64,000 bases of DNA from Bacteroides sp. An322 (lineage in GTDB: Bacteria > Bacteroidota > Bacteroidia > Bacteroidales > Bacteroidaceae). The DNA lies in contig NZ_NFIN01000012.1 of the NCBI RefSeq assembly GCF_002161765.1, positions 27,810-91,809 of the forward strand. The letters run 5' to 3'. Both the position numbers and the translations under genes were made by a program. Positions 57,155-64,000 of this stretch are shown here, one piece after another; position 1 is the first letter of the stretch, and each line of letters opens with the position of its first letter. The notes under the pieces are model-generated. The model saw nothing but the letters and a program-made list of their open reading frames with translations. It was not told the origin of the DNA and did no database searches.

Positions 57155-57621
57155 TATTTTACTTCTTTACGGATAGGTATTTCTTTCTTGATGCTTTGCT
57201 CAAGTGAGATTAATGTTTCTGTAGCCGTAACGCCTGGAATTTCTTGAATCTTAGTATTCAATAATTCCATTAAGTGCTCATTATCCGTACAATACAATTT
57301 GGTCAGCATTGTGTAGGGACCAGTGGTGAAGTGGCATTCTACGATTTCTGGTATCTTTTTCAGCTCTGCTACGACGCTTTTATACATTGAGCCTTTTTCC
57401 AGTTTGATACCTACATACGTACAGGTGCTATATCCGAGGCTTTTGGGATTTACGTGATAGCCTGAACCGATGATTACACCTAAATCAATCAAACGTTGCA
57501 CACGTTGGTGAATGGCAGCGCGTGAAACGCCGCACTCTGCAGCCACATCTTTAAAAGGGATGCGGGCATTCTGTGAAATGATTTCCAGAATTTGCTTGTC
57601 GAGATTATCAATCTTTTCCAT
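57154..57621 (-). CDS. Lrp/AsnC-family transcriptional regulator
   Basis: This 155-residue regulator has an N-terminal winged helix-turn-helix (about 5-60; NARIPFKDVAAECGVSRAAIHQRVQRL) and a C-terminal RAM (regulation of amino acid metabolism) domain (about 65-150; STCTYVGIKLEKG, TGPYTMLTKLYCTDNEHL). Such proteins bind DNA as octamers or dimers and respond to amino acids. It is likely autoregulated. The nearby ptb-buk genes might be targets, but nothing in the sequence shows this. Confidence 0.94.
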   Translation of the reverse strand: MEKIDNLDKQILEIISQNARIPFKDVAAECGVSRAAIHQRVQRLIDLGVIIGSGYHVNPKSLGYSTCTYVGIKLEKGSMYKSVVAELKKIPEIVECHFTTGPYTMLTKLYCTDNEHLMELLNTKIQEIPGVTATETLISLEQSIKKEIPIRKEVK

Positions 57622-57656
57622 AAGAGTTTATCAATCTTATTATATCATTTTGTAAG

Positions 57657-57664
57657 CAAATATA
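57657..57664 (-). promoter_or_regulatory. Promoter -7 element of the Lrp-type gene
   Basis: TATATTTG on the minus strand, 36 bp upstream of the ATG at 57621. Confidence 0.6.
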
Positions 57665-57740
57665 GGAAAACTTTTTTATTACATCAGCATGTAAGACGAA
57701 AAAACATCTTTTTTTGTCGAAAAACAACGTTTTTATAATG

Positions 57741-58148
57741 TCATGCCTTGAGTTGAGCCTTGATTTCTTCCATTTTCCGTCTTCTTTCCAAGGAGAAAGT
57801 GTCGCTATGGGTATCGGCGAAAGTGAGCAGTTCCAATGCTTTTTCATTCAGCATTTGCCCTTCTTCTGTTGAGGGTTTAAGGCTCGCGTCGAACCGGAGC
57901 AGTTCTGCCAGCAATTCCATGCGTTGTAAGCATTCTTCTTCTGAAAATCGAGCCTGCATGTAAGCCAATATAATATCCATGCCTGCTTCATAAAAGAAAT
58001 CTTGCGGTTGGTGGAAATAACTGCGGTACATTCCGTTCACTTCTATTTGTAAAGTCGTACCTTCTTCTTTCCCTCTTTTCTCTATCAGTTTTTCCAAGGC
58101 TTCAAAGAATTGGCGTATCAGCCTCATGATATAGTCTTTTTCTAGCAT
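57741..58148 (-). CDS. DUF6483-like small helical protein
   Basis: This 135-residue, soluble, mainly helical protein begins MLEKDYIMRLIRQFFEALEKL, the typical opening of DUF6483-type proteins. No catalytic motif, membrane segment or signal is visible. It stands alone on the minus strand with its own -7 element (58176-58183), divergent from the Nudix gene. Function unknown. Confidence 0.7.
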   Translation of the reverse strand: MLEKDYIMRLIRQFFEALEKLIEKRGKEEGTTLQIEVNGMYRSYFHQPQDFFYEAGMDIILAYMQARFSEEECLQRMELLAELLRFDASLKPSTEEGQMLNEKALELLTFADTHSDTFSLERRRKMEEIKAQLKA

Positions 58149-58175
58149 CTTGTTTAATTCTTACAATTCGGAGTG

Positions 58176-58213
58176 CAAATATAAAGTTTTTCTTAGATTT
58201 ATGCTTATCTTTG
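58176..58213. promoter_or_regulatory. Divergent promoter -7 elements (DUF6483-like gene and Nudix gene)
   Basis: TATATTTG on the minus strand (58183-58176) serves the gene starting at 58148. TATCTTTG on the plus strand (58206-58213) lies 25 bp before the Nudix ATG at 58238. The -33 parts are weak on both sides. Confidence 0.6.
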
Positions 58214-58237
58214 CCCTAGATTAAAATCAAAAATACC

Positions 58238-58759
58238 ATGCATCCGTTAGAGTTATTCAAATATTGTCCGAAGTGCGGGTCTTCTCATTTTGAAGTCCGC
58301 AATGCGAAGGCGAAGAAATGTGCCGATTGCGGCTTTGTGTATTATTTCAATTCGAGCGCGGCTACGGTCGCTTTTATCCTGAATCATAAGAATGAATTGC
58401 TGGTATGCCGGCGTGGAAAAGAACCGGCTAAAGGAACTCTCGACCTTTCGGGAGGCTTTATTGATATGTATGAGACGGGCGAAGAAGGCGTGGCACGTGA
58501 AGTGATGGAAGAAACCGGATTGAAGGTGACCGAAGCCGTTTACCAGTTCTCGTTGCCTAATACCTATTTGTATTCGGGCTTCTTGGTGCATACGCTCGAC
58601 TTGTTTTTCTTGTGCCGGGTGGAGGACGATAGCCGTTTGAAGGCGATGGATGACGTGGCGGATTCGTTCTGGATGCCGCTCGACCAAATCAATCCGGATG
58701 AGTTCGGGCTTGACTCGGTACGGGAAGGAGTGGCTCGTTTTTTGACTTTACATAAATAG
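58238..58759 (+). CDS. Zinc-ribbon Nudix hydrolase (NudC-like architecture)
   Basis: This 173-residue protein starts with a zinc ribbon (CPKCGSSHFEVRNAKAKKCADC, about 9-32) followed by a Nudix domain. The box is GGFIDMYETGEEGVAREVMEETGL (about 71-94), with the REVMEE metal ligands. NADH pyrophosphatase NudC and ADP-ribose hydrolases share this layout, but the NudC SQPWPFPxS motif is not seen, so the substrate is open. Length is normal for the short zinc-ribbon Nudix group. Confidence 0.88.
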   Translation: MHPLELFKYCPKCGSSHFEVRNAKAKKCADCGFVYYFNSSAATVAFILNHKNELLVCRRGKEPAKGTLDLSGGFIDMYETGEEGVAREVMEETGLKVTEAVYQFSLPNTYLYSGFLVHTLDLFFLCRVEDDSRLKAMDDVADSFWMPLDQINPDEFGLDSVREGVARFLTLHK

Positions 58760-58837
58760 AAACTCATCACGGAGGACACAGAGGCGCACAGAGTCTTTTA
58801 ATTTATAGTCAATCTGAAATGAATTGCAAAAAACATT

Positions 58838-58918
58838 TGTCATGCTGAACGTAGTGAAGCATCTCGGATGCGTTTACGTGGATGTACACGAGATTCTTCG
58901 CTTTGCTCAGGATGACAA
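58838..58918. repeat. Imperfect hairpin repeat, TGTCATGCTGAAC type
   Basis: TTGTCATGCTGAACGTAGTG on the left and TTCGCTTTGCTCAGGATGAC on the right form a long imperfect stem with the inner pair GCATCTCG/CGAGATTC. This word pair is a familiar dispersed intergenic repeat in Bacteroidetes. Upstream, 58771-58797 is a fragment of the CACAGAG family, and 58966-58987 is a half copy of the CACAGATTACAC family. Three repeat families are thus stacked in the 246 bp before the TPR gene. Confidence 0.7.
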
Positions 58919-59005
58919 TACAAAATATTTTTCGCAAACCAATTTTGTTTGACTATAATTATCGAAATCTGTGTAATCTGTGGTGAACAATATAAACTGT
59001 TACTT

Positions 59006-62000
59006 ATGAAGAGAAAGAGAAAACTCGAAATGGCGGGATTGTTGTGCATGATGCCCTGGATGGCATTTGCCCAACAAGTAGAGCCGTTGACCGACCCTGT
59101 CCGTTTGTTTGAGGACGGAAAGACGTTGTTCCAAAGGCACGATTATGCCGCGGCACAACAGACCTTGACACAGTATTTGCAACAAGAACCTTCGGCGGAA
59201 TTTGCCGAAGAAGCAGCTTATATGTTGGTTTGCACTTCGTATGAACTGAATAAGCCCGACCGCATCCGCCAATTGGAAGCGTACGTAGGGAAGTATCCTG
59301 ATTCGCGTTACATCAATCGGGTATATGCCTTGATAGGGTCCGCTTATTTTTTCGATAAGAATTATCCCGAAGCCATTACGCATTTCAAGATATGTGATAT
59401 TCATCGGCTAGCCGATGATGAACGGGATGTTTCTTTGTTGCGTTTGGGCACTTCGTATCTGAAAGAAGGGAATCTGAAGGATGCTGCTTTGTGGTTTTCT
59501 GTCTTGAAAGACGTGAGCAAGGAGTATCAGCTTGACGCGGTTTATCAATTGGCTTATATTGATTATGCCCGCGGGCGGTATGACGAGGCATTGGAAGGCT
59601 TCCGGCTTGCGGGAGCCGATGAGAAGTATGCGCCTTATACACCTTATTATATAGCAGACATTTGCTTGGAGAAACATGAGTATCAGAAGGCGAAACAATT
59701 GGCGGATACGTATTTAGAGGCTTATCCCCGGCATGAATATGCCTTGTCGATGCAACGCATCGCGGGTGAGGCAAGCTACGGGATGGGGCGTTATGCCGAG
59801 GCGGTAAAGCCTTTGGAAACTTATTGCGGATCGCTCGAAGGAAGTAAAGACCGAAAGGCTTTGTATGCTTTGGGCATGAGCTATTATCAGACCGGTGTCT
59901 GCTCGAAAGCCGTGGAAGCTTTGGGTAAGACGGTAGATAAGCAAGATGCATTGGCGCAAAATGCGTATTTGCATAGTGGAATGGCTTATATCCAATTGAA
60001 AGACCGCACGCGTGCCCGTATGGCATTCGAACAGGCTTCGGCGATGACGTTCGACCGAGGTGTACAAGAGCAGGCTTTGTATAACTATGCCCTTTGCATC
60101 CACGAGACTTCGTATTCGCCTTTTGCCGAATCGGTCACGGTATTCGAGCGGTTCTTGAACGAATTTCCGAACTCTGCCTATACCGAGAAAGTGAACGATT
60201 ATCTGGTCGAAGTGTATATGAATACTCGGAGCTATCAGGCGGCATTAAACTCTATAGCTAAAATCACCCATCCGGGCGACCGTATTTTGGAAGCCAAGCA
60301 AAAGTTATTGTTCCGCATCGGAACACAGGCTTTTGCACAAGCCGCTTTTGAGAATGCGATCGAATATTTTACCCAATCCATTGATTTAGGACGGTATGAC
60401 CAGCAGACCAAGGCAGACGCTTATTATTGGCGAGGAGAATCGAAATACCGTATGGAACACTATGCGGAGGCGGCTTCCGACTATCGGCTTTATTTGGAAT
60501 ATACGCCCGACCGCACAGGGGAAGAATATGCCTTGGCTTTGTATAATTTGGGTTACGTAGCCTTTAAGCAAAAGCAATACGAACAAGCCTTGACGTGGTT
60601 TACCCGTTGCTCGCAAACGCAAGCGAAAGACCGGCGTATCGCGGCAGATGTGTACAACCGCATGGGCGATTGTCATTTCCATGCCCGCCGGTTTGAGGAG
60701 GCGAGTGCCTATTATGTACAAGCCTTTACGGTTGACCCCAGTTTGGGCGATTATTCGCTTTTCCAGCAAGCTTTTGTGAGAGGATTGCAACGCGATTATG
60801 CGGGGAAAATCCAGACCCTGAACCGCTTGCTGACCGAATATCCGGCTTCGCAATACATTGATGATGCCTTGTACGAGCAAGGGCGTGCTTTTGTCCAGCA
60901 AGAGAACAATGCCGGAGCCATTGAGCGGTACACGGTCTTGCTCCAGCGTTTCCCCGAAAGCCCGCTTTCGCGTAAGGCGTCCAATGAGATTGGTTTGCTT
61001 TATTATCAAGAGGATAAATATCCCGAAGCCATAGCCGCTTATAAGAAAGTGATATCCGATTATCCGGGAAGCGAAGAAGCCCGTCTGGCTCAACGCGACT
61101 TGAAGTCGATATACATCGACCTGAATCGGGTGGATGATTATCTGAGTTTTGTATCATCGCTTCCGGGGGGAGCGAACTTTGATGTGAATGAACGCGATTC
61201 GTTGACCTACGTAGCCGCCGAGCGGGTGTATATGCGGGGCGAAACGGCAGAGGCGAAAGCCAGCTTTACCCGTTATCTCCAGTCGTTCCCGCAAGGTGCG
61301 TTTAGCGTGAACGCTTCGTATTACTTGGGCTTGATGGCTTATAACGAGCAGGACTATGCCGAGGCTTCGGCTTATTTGGATAAGGTATTGGCATATCCCG
61401 ACAATAAGTTTTCGGGCGAGGCGATGAAGCTCAGTGCCGATATTGCTTATCAAGGAAAAGAATATGAAAAAGCCTTGGGCTTGTACGAGCGTATGGCAGA
61501 CCGCTCCGTTTCGCAAGAAGAGCGGGTGGAGGCTTGGCGCCGTGCGTTGGAATGTGCCCGTCTTGCGGATCATTCCGAAAAGGTTATCACTATCGCTTCT
61601 TCTTTGTTGGCTCAAAGCAAGTTAGTGCCCGAAGTAGAGAATGAAGCACGCTATGCCCGTGCCAAGGCTTGTTTGGGTGAAGGAAAGGCACAAGAAGCTA
61701 TGGGCGACTTGACGGTATTGGCAAAAGACACCCGTAACGTCTATGGCGCTGAGGCGAAATACTTGCTTGCCCAACTTTATTTTGATGCGGGTGAAACCGA
61801 AAAGGCGGAGAAAGAAGTGCTGGATTACATCGAGGTCAGCACGCCTCACGCTTATTGGTTGGCGCGGAGTTTTGTGCTTTTGTCGGATATTTATGTGAAA
61901 ATGGGACGCGGTTTGGATGCCAAGCAATACCTCTTGTCCTTGAAGCAGAACTATCAGGCAGATGATGATATCCAAGAGATGATAGAAACCCGTTTGAAAC

Positions 62001-62017
62001 AATTGGAAAATGAATAG
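59006..62017 (+). CDS. Large exported tetratricopeptide-repeat protein
   Basis: Starting at 59006 (MKRKRKLEMAGLLCMMPWMAFAQQ) it has a signal peptide and about 1003 residues; the earlier in-frame ATG at 58949 would mask the signal. Almost the whole mature protein is a superhelix of roughly 25 TPR/Sel1-like repeats with the A/Y/F/P pattern (for example YAEAASDYRLYLEYTPD, YPEAIAAYKKVISDYPGSEEA). No catalytic domain is seen. It is probably periplasmic and scaffolds other proteins. It runs into the outer-membrane barrel gene downstream, which suggests they act together. The name and role are not established. Confidence 0.9.
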   Translation: MKRKRKLEMAGLLCMMPWMAFAQQVEPLTDPVRLFEDGKTLFQRHDYAAAQQTLTQYLQQEPSAEFAEEAAYMLVCTSYELNKPDRIRQLEAYVGKYPDSRYINRVYALIGSAYFFDKNYPEAITHFKICDIHRLADDERDVSLLRLGTSYLKEGNLKDAALWFSVLKDVSKEYQLDAVYQLAYIDYARGRYDEALEGFRLAGADEKYAPYTPYYIADICLEKHEYQKAKQLADTYLEAYPRHEYALSMQRIAGEASYGMGRYAEAVKPLETYCGSLEGSKDRKALYALGMSYYQTGVCSKAVEALGKTVDKQDALAQNAYLHSGMAYIQLKDRTRARMAFEQASAMTFDRGVQEQALYNYALCIHETSYSPFAESVTVFERFLNEFPNSAYTEKVNDYLVEVYMNTRSYQAALNSIAKITHPGDRILEAKQKLLFRIGTQAFAQAAFENAIEYFTQSIDLGRYDQQTKADAYYWRGESKYRMEHYAEAASDYRLYLEYTPDRTGEEYALALYNLGYVAFKQKQYEQALTWFTRCSQTQAKDRRIAADVYNRMGDCHFHARRFEEASAYYVQAFTVDPSLGDYSLFQQAFVRGLQRDYAGKIQTLNRLLTEYPASQYIDDALYEQGRAFVQQENNAGAIERYTVLLQRFPESPLSRKASNEIGLLYYQEDKYPEAIAAYKKVISDYPGSEEARLAQRDLKSIYIDLNRVDDYLSFVSSLPGGANFDVNERDSLTYVAAERVYMRGETAEAKASFTRYLQSFPQGAFSVNASYYLGLMAYNEQDYAEASAYLDKVLAYPDNKFSGEAMKLSADIAYQGKEYEKALGLYERMADRSVSQEERVEAWRRALECARLADHSEKVITIASSLLAQSKLVPEVENEARYARAKACLGEGKAQEAMGDLTVLAKDTRNVYGAEAKYLLAQLYFDAGETEKAEKEVLDYIEVSTPHAYWLARSFVLLSDIYVKMGRGLDAKQYLLSLKQNYQADDDIQEMIETRLKQLENE

Positions 62018-62069
62018 AGTGGTTTATAAAATCCGCGTTAATCTGCGTTTCAAAAACGCTATATATTTT

Positions 62070-63740
62070 ATGCTTATGAAATCAATAATTATAGCAATAG
62101 GGCTGGGCGGTTTGTGTATGCATCATGCATACGCCCAGGAACAAGCCGATACGACATTGAACCGTACGGTGGTGGTGGAAAACCAGTATAATCCGGAGGT
62201 GATGGACGCATTTAAAATCAATGTGTTGCCCGAAGTGGAAGAACCGACTGTACCTAAACAACATATTGATTATGCCACTTCGCTTCATCCTTTTTCAGCA
62301 TGGGAGTTTACGCCCATGCAAGCGATGACCAGCGATGAAAAACAACAGAAAGCTCCGGGCGGTTATGCCCGTGTGGCATACGGTACCCGGAATAATGTGG
62401 ATGCACGTTTGTCTTATCTTTGGGACATTTCCCGGCGCGATTGTTTGAACTTTAACGCTTCGTTTTATGGGATGAACGGAAAAATCTCTTCTTCCTTGCC
62501 CGATGCGGACGATTGGAAATCACGTTTTTACCGTACGGATATTTCACTCGATTATCAACACGATTTCCGTAAGGTTTCGTTGGGGATAGGAGGAACTTTT
62601 GTTTCTCAGGTATTCAATTACATGCCGGTGAAGTCAGATACGCTTCCTGATATAGAGTCGGTTATCGGACGCCAGCGGTATACGTTAGGCGAAGGCTATT
62701 TTCGCATTGCTTCCCTGAAAGGTGCGCTCCCGATTGAATTTGCTTTCCAGACGGGTCTGCGTAGCTTTAGCCGAAAATATGATATTGCCCGGATGAATCA
62801 TGGTTCGGAAAATATCTTCCATACATTGGGTTTTGTATCCGGTGCGATTAATGAAGAGCAAAAGGTCGGAATTGGCTTTGCAATGGATAATCTGATTCAT
62901 GATGTAGACCAGGCTGATTACACCCTGCTCCGGCTCAATCCGTATTATACGTTCGATAACGGGCGTATGCGGTTGCGTGCGGGAATACACGCCGATGCAC
63001 AATTCGGACACGACGGAAAGTTGATGGTTTCGCCCGACGTGAAGCTCGATTTCTTCTTTGCCGATACCTATCGGGTATATGTGCACGCCACGGGAGGAAC
63101 CGAGTTGAACGACTTCCGCCGGCTGAATGAACTTTCTCCGTATTGGGCACAAGTGGGGCAGATGCAGACTTCGTATACTCCTGTTGATTTGAAGGCTGGT
63201 TTGAAAGGTGCTCCGATGCCGGGTTTAAGTTTTCATCTTTATGGAGGATACCGGATAGTGAAAGATGAAATATTTAAAGGATGTCCGTTTGTAATGGATG
63301 AAGATTTCCCTTATGCTTATGTGCCGTTTATGCAAGAAAAAGCCAAAGTGGGGTATGGAGGCGCGGAAATTGCTTATCAGTATAAAGATTGGATAGATGT
63401 TTCGTTGGGAGGTGTTTATTCCCATTGGGATGTGAAGGAAGAGAAGGAGGCTTTGCTTTATCTGAAACCACAATTCGCTTTAAATGCCTCTGTCCGGGCT
63501 AAAGTGTACGATGATTTATGGGTGAAGGCACAATATCGTTTCGAGAAACGTGTGGGGATGAAGGTCATGGAAGATGCTGAGTCCGTGAATAATCTGTCGC
63601 TTTCGGCAGGATACGAGTTTTTCAACCGTTTGAATGTTTTTGCGGGTGTAAATAATCTTTTGAATTGCGATTATCTTACCGAGACGGGCTATCCAGTACA
63701 AGGGTTTAACGTCATGGCAGGGGTGAGTGTACGTTTTTAG
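62070..63740 (+). CDS. TonB-dependent receptor-like outer-membrane beta-barrel without plug
   Basis: The start at 62070 (or Met at 62076) gives a signal peptide ending HHAYAQEQ and 556 residues. The earlier in-frame ATG at 62010 overlaps the TPR gene and adds a charged stretch before the signal. The mature protein begins with a short segment RTVVVENQYNPEVMDAFKINVLPEVEEP and then alternates hydrophobic and polar residues as in a beta-barrel, ending VMAGVSVRF with the terminal Phe. No plug domain is found, so it is not a normal TonB-dependent transporter. It probably partners the TPR protein encoded just upstream. Confidence 0.8.
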   Translation: MLMKSIIIAIGLGGLCMHHAYAQEQADTTLNRTVVVENQYNPEVMDAFKINVLPEVEEPTVPKQHIDYATSLHPFSAWEFTPMQAMTSDEKQQKAPGGYARVAYGTRNNVDARLSYLWDISRRDCLNFNASFYGMNGKISSSLPDADDWKSRFYRTDISLDYQHDFRKVSLGIGGTFVSQVFNYMPVKSDTLPDIESVIGRQRYTLGEGYFRIASLKGALPIEFAFQTGLRSFSRKYDIARMNHGSENIFHTLGFVSGAINEEQKVGIGFAMDNLIHDVDQADYTLLRLNPYYTFDNGRMRLRAGIHADAQFGHDGKLMVSPDVKLDFFFADTYRVYVHATGGTELNDFRRLNELSPYWAQVGQMQTSYTPVDLKAGLKGAPMPGLSFHLYGGYRIVKDEIFKGCPFVMDEDFPYAYVPFMQEKAKVGYGGAEIAYQYKDWIDVSLGGVYSHWDVKEEKEALLYLKPQFALNASVRAKVYDDLWVKAQYRFEKRVGMKVMEDAESVNNLSLSAGYEFFNRLNVFAGVNNLLNCDYLTETGYPVQGFNVMAGVSVRF

Positions 63741-63800
63741 TTAATAATGCGAATCAGGAGTTAAAATGTATTTTGAATGTCCGCATTTTATCAAATTACT

Positions 63801-63825
63801 TGTAGGGGCAGACCCCGCCCCTACA
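63801..63825. repeat. Short hairpin TGTAGGGGC/GCCCCTACA
   Basis: Nine-bp arms 63801-63809 and 63817-63825 share their sequence with the ends of the 24-bp inverted repeats at 3924-3996 and 8912-8984. It lies between the barrel gene and the small gene at 63853 and may reduce read-through. Confidence 0.7.
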
Positions 63826-63852
63826 GGTTTAACTACTAAACTTTACTGAACT

Positions 63853-63954
63853 ATGGAAAACAAGAAGAAAAACATTTGGGGGATTATCATTCAGACTTTG
63901 ATTACGATTCTGACCGCTATCGGGACATCGCTGGGAGTAACCAGCTGCATGTAA
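63853..63954 (+). CDS. Smalltalk mini-protein
   Basis: An ATG at 63853 opens a 33-codon gene ending TAA at 63954: a basic start MENKKKNIWG, one hydrophobic segment (IIIQTLITILTAIGTSL) and the end GVTSCM. Basic start, single helix and the final G-V-T-S-C-M are the hallmarks of the smalltalk family of tiny Bacteroidales proteins, whose function is not known. They are often found near HU-like and lysozyme or amidase genes, which may lie beyond the window. The remaining bases to 64000 hold an AT-rich dispersed repeat (about 63961-63993). Confidence 0.85.
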   Translation: MENKKKNIWGIIIQTLITILTAIGTSLGVTSCM

Positions 63955-64000
63955 GGCAATGAATAATTAATAATGAACAGTTAATAGCGGCTGGTGGAAA

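Overview
The window looks like a chromosomal segment of a gut-type Bacteroidales bacterium (Bacteroides, Phocaeicola, Prevotella or a close relative). Supporting signs are tandem SusC/SusD pairs with glycoside hydrolase lipoproteins, promoters of the Bacteroides type (TTTG, about 19 bases, TAnnTTTG), few Shine-Dalgarno sites, a smalltalk mini-protein, and many dispersed intergenic palindromes. No rRNA, tRNA, CRISPR array, transposase or phage gene was recognised.

Region 1 (1-15621) holds an incomplete sppA, then a leftward export operon: TolC-like channel, HlyD/MacA-like adaptor, a DUF2807 protein and three tandem 780-residue FtsX/MacB-type permeases. No ATP-binding subunit is present. A divergent two-component pair (NtrC-family regulator and a short-loop histidine kinase) faces this operon. 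Between them lie a consensus sigma-54 promoter in front of tolC and two identical 19-bp palindromic sites 22 bp apart. This makes a compact enhancer-controlled envelope-stress/export module.

Region 2 (15640-37270) is a leftward xylan utilisation locus in the order of the known xus clusters: SusC, SusD, SusC, SusD, XusE-like lipoprotein, GH10 xylanase with internal carbohydrate-binding modules, then a strong terminator, then a GH5 enzyme, GH115 alpha-glucuronidase, GH43 enzyme and a decayed second GH115. The proposed division of labour is: surface xylanases cut the polymer, the two SusCD pairs import oligosaccharides, and GH115 and GH43 trim side chains in the periplasm. No regulator gene is linked, but the main promoter has a perfect 12-bp inverted repeat just upstream.

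Region 3 (37424-47902) is a rightward housekeeping operon: rimP, nusA, infB, a CvpA-like gene and sufB-sufC-sufD-sufS for Fe-S cluster assembly. Region 4 (47897-63954) is mixed: a split lysine exporter, gpmI, a DUF3109 protein, a fimbrillin-like lipoprotein, a C26-M19 peptidase fusion, ptb-buk, a DUF4491/Lrp pair, a DUF6483-like protein, a zinc-ribbon Nudix hydrolase, a large TPR protein with an outer-membrane barrel partner, and a 33-codon smalltalk gene.

Intergenic spaces carry at least five families of repeated palindromes plus two arrays of degenerate tandem palindromes. Some of these repeats seem to have been adopted as terminators. Domain calls rest on motifs read by eye; no database search was possible.
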